Part shown: in pieces, positions 1 through 11,144 of the stretch
How positions within the stretch are numbered: position 1 is the stretch's first letter
How the letters are laid out: each line of letters begins with the position of its first letter
Assembly (NCBI GenBank): GCA_031216445.1
Contig: CM062219.1
Coordinates: 3,331,501 to 3,395,500, forward strand
Length of the DNA: 64,000 nt
Direction of reading: 5' to 3'
DNA from: Lateolabrax maculatus
Taxonomy: Eukaryota > Chordata > Actinopteri > Acropomatiformes > Lateolabracidae
The notes under the pieces: model-generated
Told to the model about the DNA's origin: nothing
The model's database searches: none
The model's input: only the letters and a program-made list of their open reading frames with translations
Translations under genes and position numbers: made by a program

Positions 1-77
1 CCGTGATATCTGCAGCTCGAGTTGCCGCTCTGGTATTTGCCAAAACCAGAAAGAACATCAGATGCAGAGAACTCTAC

Positions 78-238
78 CTGTAGAGCTTCTGGATCGCATG
101 GGCCGATGTTTTCCTGACATATGGGGACAGGTCTGCTGCCGCCTCCTTGATGGCCAGCATCATGATGGGGACAATTATGGGCACTCGAATACTGGACAAA
201 ACCCTCAGTGCGCTGGCCCGGATGAACTGGTTTGGGTC
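78..238 (-). CDS. ap3b1: ap3b1 coding exon 5
   Basis: 161 bp, acceptor GTGGCAG, donor GTAGAG. It encodes DPNQFIRASALRVLSSIRVP, then IIVPIMMLAIKEAAADLSPY, then VRKTSAHAIQKLY plus the first two bases (AG) of a Ser codon. The next exon is outside the window; bases 1-77 are intron. Confidence 0.95.
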
Positions 239-3200
239 CTGCCACAGAGATACAGAAACGTTTCTTAGGGACTCGACTGTTAGCATTTATACTAAAACAT
301 TACAGCGCTTCACTAATAATAATGGAGAGAAAGACAAAGGCAAGAAGAAGAATTGTTACCTTGAGGGCTCGCTGGAAGGTGCTGATGGATAGCAAAGCCA
401 GGTCCTGCTGCTCCTCTGCATACCTCACCAGGTACACATACACAAGCTTCTTAAGCTGCAAAGGACAATTAAATCAAACAGCATTAAATTGAAACAGCTG
501 TAAAAGGGAAATTAATGCAACACATGGGGAAAACAACCTAGGAAGCCAGCTGTGTTCTAAAAGTTAAGCAGGTTTATGTGAGAGGACGTTTGCATGTTTT
601 TTACATCTAATAAAAGATAAAAGACTGCAGCTATAAAAGGAATAAAATGAACAATAACGAATGAAACTACAGGGAGAGACTTCTCTTAGCTCAGCTTTTC
701 TGGAGGACATTTTGAGTTTATTATTTCAAGGGGTGAAAAAAAAAGTGGCTATAGAAAGTTTTCCTGTTTTGAGATCACTAGCTGCAGACTGGATCCAGTG
801 TTGTTTCAGGCAGAGAACGAGGTTATGTATTTCTGTTCCTTTCAGAAATTGCCACTGAATTATTTGCTCCCACCTTGTGTTTTGTGCTTCCATACCGCTT
901 CTTTTCTCGCAGGAAAGCCTGAGATAACATTTGTCCTGCTTTAAAGTTTAACTGGCGGCCAAAGGTTGCTCCAGCTATTCAGAAAAAAAAAAAGGCTGCA
1001 GATTCATAAATAATGGAACTGGGGGAAAAGTGGTTTTGAAAAAAAATGATTTACTTCAGGAACTATTTATAATTTCACTTGAGAACTGATTTAAGGTCGA
1101 GGTCAGGGGTAAGGTTGCATTTTAGGTACAATCGCCGAGAGCTTAATTAGTAATCGGCACCATGCTTTCTAATGCAGTGAGTATCGACCTGCAGCAGTGT
1201 ACCACAGTTCTCAATCATCATTCTGGTCATTACTGCTGGAATTAATGGCATTACTCACTATAAAAGGAGACACAACCCATCTGCCCTCAAGGATCTGGTT
1301 TTATATGACCACAAAGCATACGATTGATTTCATTTTGAACCGCCAAGTAGATGATTAAGAGCTCTAAAACTTGCTCAGCATCAAATAAGATTCTTGTTTT
1401 TGTTTAATAATTTCTCTTCATGTCACTTGAATATGCACTCACGCATACACAAGCATGCCAAAACATGCAAAACAAACACATTCATGCATGATATGTAGTA
1501 TTAAAATGAAGTGTAGCAATGATTAAAGAAAATAAACTGCACTGATATGAAATCATGCAACACCTGCACACTCTTGTGCTGTTTTCCTAATTAGCGGGCA
1601 TCAATGGCAGCTCACAAGGATGAGGAGCGAAGGGACGAGGGTGCGAGCAAGAGAACACGCCATTTTTAGTGAGATATACTGTAGGTTAGTAAAGTGTGGA
1701 AGAGCTTGGAAAAGAGGCCGATTGAGAAACTCACACTACCGTAGCAGCTGGTGTGTATGAGGTGGGAGAGAGGAGACGTGACTGTGGGCTCTCTGCTGCC
1801 AATTACATCCACCCACCTGCTCCCCTACCCTGCCATGAGTTGCTGCGGCTGCATGCCTTGCACAGAGCGCTCGGCTTCAGGCCCCCCGCTCACATGCTGC
1901 CCCTCACGCTACCTGATTATTCGGCTGCTGCTAATCAATATTCACAGGCTCGGGGCATGGGAACCCCTCTTGAGCTGTTGCTTAGTGTTCGGTCATTCAC
2001 TGGAGTAGCTTGTGCAGAAGTCTGTCATGGCTCACACATTACATGATTTATCAGAGTATTTACACAGGCCCACAGTATCTTACAGTATTCTGCTGCACCA
2101 ATTAATGATTCACAGAAATAAAAATAGTTGTGCTTCTATTGATTGATGAGGGATTATATTTTTATTTCTCTGATGGAAAACAAAAACGGTCACAGTTCTA
2201 TGGATCTGTAGAGCCGACATTATCACAACGAGAGTTATTGCCCACGAAAAGAACAGTTGCAAAAGCCTGAGAGGATTAATCGTTTTGATAGTAATGCTTC
2301 GCTAAACTATAACAGAAGCGAAACTGAGACTGGAAACATCTTACATATGACATGGTCGTGTTGAAGGTGTGAGTGTTGAGGGGGAAGAAATAGAGAATAC
2401 AGAAGTTTTGCATATTCACAAAAACATCACATACAACCTAACAGGTATTCCTGGGATATTTCTTCAGATGTGGCTTGGATCAGCTTTTTTGGACCAGTAG
2501 ATGCAGACCATACCAAATTTTTACTAATCCTCTTATATAGTTATTCATTTTTGTTTTGTATTATAATGACCTTTTTTCTTTTTCTATTTTTGTAATATAT
2601 CAATTCTGATTAATTAATTCAGCCATTTTTCTTGAATAAATCCCATTTGAACACACATAAAGTGAGTGTATGACACATGGAGGAGTACGATTGGTTATTC
2701 ATTGCTTGACACTTTGAGACTCGTGTTTTTTCATTTAATATCATAACTCTAACGTGACCATCTTTTTTAACTTTGTCTGTTTTACTTTGTACAAAAACTA
2801 ACATTCAAAGGAAAAAATACTCCAACAAATAAGTACAAACTGAATTAAGAAAAAGCTTTCAAATGAAGCCAATCCACATGAGCTTATTGTCCTCTATGAG
2901 GAAGTTCCCACTGTAGCATCATGAGTACCCACGTGCTGTGTCACACAAGAATTAAATGAATCATAACCAAATGTAGTAAAGATGACATTAGCAGCGATGA
3001 TGTTTTTCACTGATGCATTTCTTAATAATGTCGTACCTCGATGTTCTTGCTCGCAACGTTCTTCACAACCGCAGGAAACAGCTCAGATGCATTTTTCCCT
3101 TTGGCAATCAGCTGAAAACAAATAAAAACATTCAATCCACCAACCTCATCACTACTATTAAACAGCCGAGAGAAGACACACACACACAACGCTGTTAGTA

Positions 3201-4729
3201 ATTTAAAAAGAATGCATGTGAATCGCCATGATGCGCTCACCCCGACGACCCTTTTCATGGCCTCCAGTTTGAGCGACTCCTTGTTGCTCTCCAACATCTC
3301 TTTAAGGTCTTCATTCCTGAGGACAGAAAACACGGTTACTCATCCTATAGGGTCAGCATTAGAAAAAAGGCACAATAAGCACTGCTGAGGTGACTCGACT
3401 AATCAGTTTCAAGAATTAAAGCTTGACCAAAGGTACTGTGAACGCTCCCTGTACACAACATCTGTGTCAGCTTCACAGATTACTGGGTACACATGCAAGG
3501 GCAACACTGGCTCCTATAGACCAAACAGTCTGTACACTGTTTGGTCTATAGGAGCCAAAGTGAGAAAGCACCCAACTTTATCTTATTTATCACCCAAATC
3601 TTTACCAAGGCAACAACAGCATTATGCTGCTCACATGATGTGACAATGCTCATTCCTTGATTAATGCTGACACACATTATCATTGTACAACTACACAGGT
3701 TGTTTGTTCCAGACGGGCTGAACATTGGGAGATAATATCCAGACAGAAAACAAAATGTGAGATAGAAACGCCAACACAACCAGTGAAGATATGAACCTTT
3801 CTGGAAAACTTATTTTAGCCTGTTGACTACAGAAATTCATGGTCTTCAGAGGATAAATCCTAATAACTTTGGTGATTCCCTTTTTTTTTCATCTAGCCCC
3901 ATCATCAGATCAAAATTTAGATTTTTCCCAAAACTTCGATTTATGAATAAATACCTTAAAAACAAATGACATTTCCATCAGCCTCTGAATTAAACACTGA
4001 ATTAAGATAGTGACAACTATAAACATTATACCTGCGTAAATTAGCACTGTAATTATTCATTTTCTTAATTCTAATATTATATTTGGTTTCATTCAAAATA
4101 GTTAAAAGTCTACACCATGAGCCATTGATTTTATTAGCATATTGAATATATTGTATTGTATTTGTCCTGGATTGTATTATACTTTTTGAAATACAATCAT
4201 CTTAATTCAAGTAAAATAACCTGAAAAAATAATCTGATGATTTAGTTTGTCTTCCTAGGTTAATCAAACGGTGGCATACCAAACATTTACAAAATTGTTT
4301 TTTAAAACATGATTTTAAAGTGTGTTATGTCTAAATATATCCATATTTTAAACAACAGTCACATTTGAAATATATTGCAAACTTGAGCATCCAGCTGACC
4401 AACATTATGAGGAAACAACAGCCTGAACTAAAACTGACATCAAAGAAGTTAAAAACACAGTTTACGGGTTAAGTCTCCGTCAGAGTGCTGAGGGTGATCG
4501 TACTACAGTACCCGGCTTTGTGTGTCTCCTTGGGGCTACTTTTGGTGTGTGTGAGGGCCTGTTCTTCCTGACTGAGCTCAGGCTTCAGGGTGAGCTGCAA
4601 GTTCTCAGCAGACACCAGCACTGTCCTCATGGCTCCCACTGCCTCCGAGCGCAAAGAAGATAAACCAACATCCATACCGGCTTTCCTCCACAGCAGTCCG
4701 AAAAACTCTCGATTCCACTTATTCTGTCA

Positions 4730-4760
<31 letters not shown>

Positions 4761-7700
4761 TGTGTGTGTGTTAGGCGTCCACAAACCCAGCTGACTGTAT
4801 TTCAAGTAACTCAAGAGTGAAACAGAGCTGTGGTAATTACTTTCCTTCAGGCCCTGTTCTCTTGGCCTTATTTACAGTTGTATTCTCGTCCTGTTCTTGT
4901 TCATAACTGTCAAAGCTGGGAAGAGTGAAAAAACAGCAGAGGCTCCACTGTGCCTGTAATTCACTACTCCCTTCCTCTTCTCTTTGGCAAAAAAAAGTCA
5001 CAAGATGCCCCGTCAGCTCGCTAATGGCAAGTCATACTTATGCTTGAGGGTAGTGTGTGCTCACTCGGGTAGGACCTCCCTCCTTCGGCTGTAGTCCACA
5101 TTCCTTCTGAAACTACCTGCCGGTCAGCTGTGGTCAACTCTTGTCGAGCTGTTACTCCTCTCTTCTTATACATGTAGATTTCCCTCTGGAGACTCTGCTA
5201 TCTCACCTGCCTTCTGGCTTTGTGTATGACTCTGTTTCTGTGTGGCTGTGGTCACTTCCCTCTAGGGGAAAAAGGAGGGCCTTATCTACACTGGTGGGTA
5301 AACACTGCGCTACTTTTCATCACCTCCACCGCACGGTAATCCACTTTAGCTTGACACCACTGAGGGCACATACGCTGCCAAGTCTGGCTGATAGGGCCAA
5401 CAGGACACGCCAACATTAAAGATAAAAGTAGCGAGCTGAATGACAGGAAATACCCTTTAACATGTGAATATTACACAAGGAATTTGGAGGGCACAAAATT
5501 GGCTTCCTAAACTTTCTTTGGGAGAAAACGACTGCCTTAACTAACGAATCAGTCACTTTCACAAGCTTCACAATCTTTCCACAATGTTCACTTTCCTTTG
5601 AGCTGTTTTTGGTCCCCACTAAAATCCTGAGGGAAATATCCGGCTCTTTAGCTGCTAAATGCACCATTACGTTCACCAGCTAGTCACTAACTATGTCTGT
5701 CTGCTGTTTGGTGTTGGGCAGGTAGCGTACAATGGGTTTTTAACAGTAAACAGCTGCCTACAGAGGCTGAAAACTACACCATGGCAGTAGTGAGTGAAAG
5801 AGAGAACCAAAACAGTAAAGTCCAAGGCTGAGAAAAACAAAACAATGAGAGTTGAGGCAGTATAAAGCTCCATCGTCTCGTTGCCATTGTCAATATAAAA
5901 TAAAATAATCTATTTGTTGTTTTCACCACTGCATGGCCCTTCAGTCTCCACATATCAAAAAGCCAAATGTCTGCATCACTTCTGGCTGATTATGAGCTTT
6001 TCAAATCCCCCCCACCACTGCTGAGATTTATTATAATATCATTTACACATGGCAGTCTCTTAATGAATATTCATCACAAATGTGCCACATGTGTATCCAT
6101 CTCATTTAATGCCATGTTGTGAAGACAAAACAAATTTGATTTGATGATCATTATTTCACCTCTGCATTTCAAAGCATTTTTTGGGGTTCAAATCTCATGA
6201 GAGGACTTTACAGGTTTAGAAGACTCTTTACAAGTCTAACAATAACTGTATTTTGTTTATGCACCCAAATGTATCAAATAACACACAGAGTTAATGTCAA
6301 AGGCAAACTAAAAAACAAACTTTGTCACTGGCACTAATCCAGCGATCATCTCCTATAAGACAATACAGTTAAAGTGCCAGAAGGAAGAATGAGCAGTTCA
6401 GGAAGTTCAACAAACATGCCTGAAGGAAATAACACAGTGGATCAACTAATGTTCCCTGTTTTCAGTTTGTATTGCTCAGGATTAATTTAACTACTAATTC
6501 ATGAAACCTGGTTCATGTGGTTAATTAACTTTCTAACCTGATATTTCATAAGCCAGATTTTGTAACAGTGTAGACTACTCCTCTCTAGCACAGCACAAGA
6601 ACTTCATACAGGGAACAGAAATCAGAACTTAATGAATGAATGAAGGGATGCACTCGCATTTTCCCTAAATTAATCTTAACAAAAAAACAGAGCTGTATGA
6701 TACAGAAAAAAAAATACTCCAATTTGGTTGTTTTTCCAAAGTTACTCTCTTAAAGTTATTTAATTAACAAAACAATCTCAACACAGAGTCCATTTAGTAA
6801 CTATTCTGAAGCTTTCAATTGTTCAAATTTCTGTTTTTTCTTCCGTGTTGAATTAGAAATTGAGACTGAATGTTCATTCCACCAAAATGGAAATGTGAAG
6901 TCAAAATACTATGGCAAACACTGTATGTTTGTCAGAAAAGTAGTAACTCATAAATTATCCTTAATAACAGGGGAAAAATAAATGCTGCTGTGGTTTGATC
7001 GAGCATGCCAAGACGCCTGGGAAAATATGCAAGTTCTTGTTAAAATATTTGGATGCACCTCTCCAGCAGCTTGCAAAAAGGAAGGTTAGAGACCAGCACA
7101 TACAGTCTGTTGGAAACACGACTGTATAATAATAAATAAAGTACATACAGAAATAGGCTTTTCATGGATTGTTATACTGCAAAAAAGTTTGAACTAACTG
7201 CACCATAACAACTGGCAAATTGCAATATCTGAATTTATTTGTATAATTAAAAAATTACTTTCCATTATAGAAAAAAAAAAAAGGTACCTAGAGTCACTGT
7301 TTATTTTTATATTTGAGATACAAGGAAAACATTATCTGTGGCAACATAAAAGACAAGTAAATATACATTAACATGACTCATGCAATTGCCACCAGTAGCC
7401 TCAAAACAATGGGGAATAATGATGTTCCATCAAGTCAATCTGCAGCATCTCAATCAAGTGTTTTTGTCCTACATCAAACATGTCACGCAACATGATGCCA
7501 CTTCTTGGTGAATCTGTAATCAAGAGTGCAAAAAAAAGCTTCATTAGTTGAAGTATGACTTTCTACATGGAGAATCAACGGGTATCTTAGCCGAATGTGC
7601 CCTGGACAGGTTATTATTAACAAATAGGCCAGCAAACCCAAACCCAGCTAATAACCCTCTCCTAAAAACAAAATCAGAGATCAAAATCTTAACTCTAATG

Positions 7701-10700
7701 CAGCTCAAATAAAACAGATCACACACAACAAATCCATACAACCAAAGCACTCAGCCACAGTGAAATATCTCTTTAGTCACAGATAATAAATTAGTCACAT
7801 GTTTCCATGCCTCGCTAAGGCCTGGCATAGAGCTCTCAGTCAGTAAGACGAGGCCTATAAGACCACAGAACATTGCAGGAATGTTGCTGTGGCCTTCACA
7901 TGTGACAAACATTCAGCCATTACAAATAACAGAAACACAACTTGATTTTACTTCAGCAGAACGGGCTCTCCATCACTGAAGCAAGCTGGGGCCTAACTTT
8001 AACTGACAAATATGGAACGTAAATACATGCTGAGGGGGTCAAAGCTTGTGTGCTACACTAATATGAGTTACAGATACTTGTACTGGCACGGCTTAGGATG
8101 CAGAGGCTCGGTCATTGTGAATTGTGTCAGACAGACAAACAGAAGCATCATTCATGCCTTTGTGTTTTCTCTCTGGTCTTCCAGCCTGGCCCAGAGGTAG
8201 GCAAACGTATGACCTAGCCTTGCCTAACTGGGTAGATGGTCATGTGAGACAGCTTATAGGTTCACTTTAGCGTATTAAGCAACATTTAAGACAAAAGAAA
8301 TTCATCATAATGACAATCATGATGCAGGAAATGCTCAAAACAAAATTAGAAGCTGCAGTGTAATCTTAAATAAATGTTTGCCAGATTTCATGAGATTTAG
8401 TTATAGCATTTCTTGTTGGAATTAACACTTAAAGGTTTATATTGAGCTTTAAAAAACTGACTGAGCAGCTCAAATCTGAAGTCATTACCAGCTCTACACC
8501 TGTGGACTTGGTGTGGTGTGTAAAGAGCATTAAACCAGAGTAGCTAGGCAGCATAAACACTGATTTTACAAGATATTACAAAATGCAGAAGGAGGATACA
8601 CTGATGATTGGCTGCCCTCTAGTGGCTGAAATTAACCTTAAAACATGCTGACAATCCAGGTTTTGACAAGCTAATGTGGGAAGTAACCGTGATGTGGTGT
8701 CAGTACACAGTTTCACAAGCAGAAACAGTATTTTCCCTGTAAAACACAGACTGTCTTGGACACCTGCATGGCTAGATCAGTAACTAATTTGCTGCGTTAG
8801 GTGCAAAAGGTCTCATGTCTTGAGAAATTATAGTAGCTTAAACTCTGAATATGTATATTTAAGTGCAGATTCTTTTCCTATCCATCCACAGCCGAGCGTG
8901 ATAATAAAACACAGAGAATCACTCAGCCAAGCATATGAAACAGGTGGTTAACAGACAAGTTCAAACAGGTCCAAACACATTTAAAGTTAATATGAATTTA
9001 ATGCCTTGTTGTTCTTCTATATAAAGCTTATAACACAAATAGCAGGTTGCTAAAGAAGCACTTACGAATCAGAATTAATCTACAAATTAATTTAATGAAG
9101 TATCAGCTGCTAATAGACCTTTCATACACAAACACTGTGTATATAAAGTGATACTGATCATAAATAAACCACTGGTCACAAATAGAAACTAGGTTGTAGC
9201 TCCACAACAGTAGTCTGTACATATCGATGCTACACAGGTTTATAGCACTTCAATGTCATTTACAGTAGGCAAACAGTATTTATTTTATGATGGAGATTAA
9301 ACATGCCATCATATACTAAAGTCACGGCTTTAAAGGAATATAAGCTCATCAGAACTTTGTTATTATTACAGATAAGATTAATACAGATTGAAGGTGAGGT
9401 ATATATTTATATATAAATATATATAAAACAAGTGATGCTTTGCAGTTCTCATCTCCTTTCTCTGTTAGGTATTTGACTACAGTATGATAAGGCCTGTAGT
9501 GGTCAGTGCAGTCCACCTGCAGGCTGAAACATATATTATAGTTTCCATATGGTATGCACATGTTGGACCCTTTTATTCTGGTTTAATACACATCATAGTG
9601 ATGATTTCCTCGTCAGTATGTGAATTTACTCATTGATGAAATGTGCATTTTACTGTGTTGGTCTGCTCTGCAGCATCTGGACGCTTTGTATCTGCTCACT
9701 CATACTGAATAGAAATGTGGAGGTCATTCAGTCTGAAGCCTAAGTGTCATTTCTGCAAACAGTCTGAAGAAAATCACTACTGGGCACATTATATAAAGCA
9801 CTCCGAGCAATTATTAGAGACTCAATGAACTGGTGAAAGAGAAAACTTGTTTAGATTAAGTTAGATATTTCTCAGCGCCATTTCTTACCAACTATGTAAA
9901 GTCTACTCATTGCTGCAAGTTGTATAAGAATGTATGAATGCTTTAAGATTTTATTATTGTGTCATACATAAAACTATGGCCACAGGCCTCTTACGCCTTC
10001 ATTGTCTCTTTCCAGGATTTTGAGACAAAGTAAGCATATTTAAATTAAAGAAAATGGTCCAATTGCTGATCATCTGCACACCAGAATATTTCAGGGCTGT
10101 TGCTGAACCATTTAAATCACAATAGTTTGCACAATACAAAAGGAAAATGTTCACTTTCCACTTCTCAGTTTCCTCCTGAATATGCTTGAACCTGCCAACC
10201 TCAATGGAGGAAGAATACCAGTTCTCCAAAGATATCTGACTTCAAGACAAACAAGATAAATGTATATTTCTGTCACTTCTACACTGCATGCTGCAGCTGG
10301 CAAAACCTGCCCTCACTTGTGAACAGCAACTTTATTTCAGGGGGAAAACACTGACACAGTGAGCATCAAAAAGGCCCCAAAAAGTAATCTGAAACAGGTT
10401 AACAGAGCCATGTCCGACAGCCAACCGCACACATATGAGACCACTGCGGCTAACGTTAGCTCGCTGAGGTCTCTCTGGCCTCTTTCACAAGCCGAATGAA
10501 GTTCACGCACCACCGGGTAAACTTGGCCACAAACCAGCGGCGTCGACGGCACACGGAACACACGCAGAGCTGGCTTACTTTTTAAAGTCCGTGCTGAAAA
10601 GCCCAAAGGCAGCTCCGGAGCTGGAGGAGGTCGGGGTGCTCTCCTGCGCCGCTTCCACGGCAGCCTCCGCGCCTCCCTGGTCGTTGTACAAGGCGGTGGT

Positions 10701-10706
10701 CGACAT
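78..10706 (-). CDS. ap3b1: AP-3 complex subunit beta-1, 5' part (exons 1-5)
   Basis: Large beta subunit of the AP-3 adaptor, which packages cargo at endosomes for lysosomes, melanosomes and other lysosome-related organelles; loss in humans causes Hermansky-Pudlak syndrome type 2. CDS pieces in transcription order are 10579-10706, 3241-3316, 3037-3111, 360-455 and 78-238, giving 178 codons plus two bases. The protein starts MSTTALYNDQ, has a Ser/Ala/Glu-rich tail to about residue 36, then GLFSTDFKKNEDLKEML and the start of the Adaptin_N ARM/HEAT solenoid. This includes the family signatures KGKNASELFPAVVKNVASKN, VYVYLVRYAEEQQDLALLS and SALRVLSSIRVPIIVPIMML. The GAxFGLFS head and the scamp1 neighbour favour AP3B1 over AP3B2. 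All junctions are GT-AG with matching phases. The family is about 1,090 residues, so most of the gene lies to the left of the window. The start codon has A at -3. Confidence 0.96.
360..455 (-). CDS. ap3b1: ap3b1 coding exon 4
   Basis: 96 bp, 32 codons, acceptor TTTGCAG, donor GTAACA. It encodes LKKLVYVYLVRYAEEQQDLA followed by LLSISTFQRALK, an invariant adaptin helix pair. Confidence 0.96.
456..3036 (-). other. ap3b1 intron 3
   Basis: 2.6 kb of AT-rich intron. I see no gene, no clear transposon and no conserved motif in it. There are several A/T homopolymer runs and a loosely CA-rich stretch near 1430-1480. Confidence 0.8.
3037..3111 (-). CDS. ap3b1: ap3b1 coding exon 3
   Basis: 75 bp, 25 codons, acceptor TTTTCAG, donor GTACGA. 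It encodes LIAKGKNASELFPAVVKNVA then SKNIE, nearly identical to vertebrate AP3B1. The intron to exon 2 is only 129 bp. Confidence 0.96.
3241..3316 (-). CDS. ap3b1: ap3b1 coding exon 2
   Basis: 76 bp with acceptor CCTCAG and donor GTGAGC. It encodes NEDLKEMLESNKESLKLEAM then KRVVG, the first helices of the adaptin trunk. It starts in phase 2 and ends in phase 0. Confidence 0.96.
3508..3557. repeat. perfect 22-bp inverted repeat, 6-nt loop
   Basis: Arms at 3508-3529 and 3536-3557 are exact reverse complements (left arm starts TGGCTCCTATAGACC), separated by CTGTAC. The structure would fold on either strand. It lies 191 bp upstream of the ap3b1 exon 2 acceptor. Confidence 0.95.
3770..3905 (+). 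repeat. dispersed repeat family C, partial copy
   Basis: Contains the family words TTCATGGTC, AGAGGATAAATCCTAAT and ACTTTGGTGAT, shared with the copies near 22525, 37740 (inverted) and 63640 in this window. Confidence 0.6.
4469..5261 (-). CDS. unrecognised open frame, possible nested gene in ap3b1 intron 1
   Basis: Not recognised. Four minus-strand segments can be joined without a stop: 5207-5261 (acceptor CCCCTAG, donor GTGAGA), 5065-5106 (acceptor TTTCAG, donor GTGAGC), 4841-4915 (acceptor TTCCCAG, donor GTAATT) and 4469-4685 (weak acceptor TGGAG; stop at 4471-4469). All joins are phase 2. The product would be a hydrophilic tail of about 128 residues containing PDFDSYEQEQDENTT and SSLRSEAVGAMRTVLVSAEN. 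The last segment has roughly two thirds G/C at third codon positions in AT-rich surroundings, which looks coding. A better acceptor for the last segment (after 4724, CTGACAG) would need a different upstream donor. No initiator exon was found. It could equally be chance, an alternative ap3b1 exon set, or a decayed element. A minus-strand AATAAA lies at 4130-4135. Confidence 0.25.
4730..4771. repeat. (GT)n microsatellite
   Basis: About 42 bp of GT repeats with one GGG interruption, in ap3b1 intron 1, just upstream (on the minus strand) of the last segment of the hypothetical nested frame. Confidence 0.9.
5416..5875 (-). repeat. dispersed teleost repeat (family E)
   Basis: Read on the minus strand it begins ATGGAGCTTTATACTGCC and contains GGTGTTGGGCAGGTAGCGTA (plus strand) and AGCAGCTAAAGAGCCGGATA. 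These are phrases I recall as common in perciform genomes. Only one copy is in the window, so the call rests on memory. Confidence 0.45.
8612..8625 (-). promoter_or_regulatory. CTCF-like motif
   Basis: The minus strand reads CCACTAGAGGGCAG, matching the CTCF core consensus CCASYAGRKGGCRS at every position. It lies in ap3b1 intron 1. Occupancy is unknown; short matches also occur in repeats. Confidence 0.35.
9400..9423. repeat. 24-bp perfect AT palindrome
   Basis: TATATATTTATA followed by its exact reverse complement. Likely a simple AT-rich sequence capable of cruciform formation. Confidence 0.8.
10579..10706 (-). CDS. ap3b1: ap3b1 coding exon 1
   Basis: ATG at 10706-10704, 42 codons plus two bases, donor GTAAGC at 10578-10573. 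It encodes the disordered N-terminal tail ending in GLFSTDFK. A stretch of about 12 T residues lies just upstream of the ATG in the transcript. The split Lys codon AA|G closes with exon 2. Confidence 0.93.
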
Positions 10707-10860
10707 GCTTAACGTTCAAAAAAAAAAAAAAGAGATAACCGTGTACTCTGTTCGTACACTTGTTCGTGTAACGCAGCGTGTAAAGTCCCCGCGAAGCTAA
10801 AAACTTCTCCGAGATTTCACCCAACTTTCTTCTTTTTTTTTTTTTTTTTTTACACGCAGT

Positions 10861-10870
10861 ACCGGAAGTG
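10861..10870 (+). promoter_or_regulatory. ETS (GABP-type) site
   Basis: ACCGGAAGTG is the canonical ETS consensus, 155-164 bp upstream of the ap3b1 ATG. It is typical of TATA-less housekeeping promoters. Confidence 0.55.
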
Positions 10871-10888
10871 TGAGCTGGACAAGTTGGT

Positions 10889-10898
10889 GTCACATGAC
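10889..10898 (-). promoter_or_regulatory. M-box / MiT-family E-box
   Basis: On the ap3b1 sense strand this reads GTCATGTGAC, containing the TCATGTGA consensus bound by MITF/TFE factors. It lies about 185 bp upstream of the ATG of a lysosome-related-organelle gene, where such sites are expected. Function is inferred. Confidence 0.45.
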
Positions 10899-11041
10899 AG
10901 GGCCTCAGCTGCGGGCGGCACGTAGATCTACAGAAACTAGAACCAACACACGTCGCTGATTCTCGCCTTGCCTGTAACTATAGCAACTGACGTCTCGTCT
11001 GGAATGTGCAGATCCATGGTCGGAACGCCCCGAGACTCTGT

Positions 11042-11055
11042 GTTGCCAAGGTAAC
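11042..11055. promoter_or_regulatory. RFX X-box
   Basis: GTTGCCAAGGTAAC: two RFX half-sites separated by two bases, a full match to the X-box consensus. It sits between the divergent genes, 336 bp from the ap3b1 ATG and 1.6 kb from the scamp1 ATG. Confidence 0.45.
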
Positions 11056-11144
11056 AACGGCACCGCGGTTCTTATCGGAGAAGAAGAAAGTTAATTAAAT
11101 TACAGGATTAGTTTAATTAAAAGACCAAAAGTCCCACCAAGGTG

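Larger units (their letters stand above)
3317..10578 (-). other. ap3b1 intron 1
   Basis: 7.3 kb first intron. It holds a perfect hairpin (3508-3557), a family-C repeat (about 3770-3905), a possible nested open frame (4469-5261), a GT microsatellite (4730-4771), a family-E repeat (about 5416-5875), a CTCF-like motif (8612-8625) and an AT palindrome (9400-9423). The stretch from about 5.9 to 10.5 kb is otherwise featureless AT-rich sequence. Confidence 0.8.
10707..10906 (-). promoter_or_regulatory. ap3b1: ap3b1 5'UTR and proximal promoter
   Basis: Sequence just upstream of the ap3b1 ATG. It is locally GC-enriched and contains an ETS consensus (10861-10870), an M-box (10889-10898) and long A/T homopolymers (10720-10732 and about 10833-10850). 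No TATA box was seen at a sensible position. The transcription start cannot be fixed from sequence. Confidence 0.6.

Noticed and set aside
9349..9561. Minus-strand frame with a protein-like segment (VDCTDHYRPYHTVVKYLTEK) after an acceptor-like TTTCAG
   Set aside because: No usable donor in frame, runs into the AT palindrome, and no family match; one short segment is not enough.
10582..10893. 103-codon minus-strand frame over ap3b1 exon 1
   Set aside because: It is a shifted frame over the exon and promoter; the correct frame begins at the ATG at 10706 and joins exon 2 in phase.
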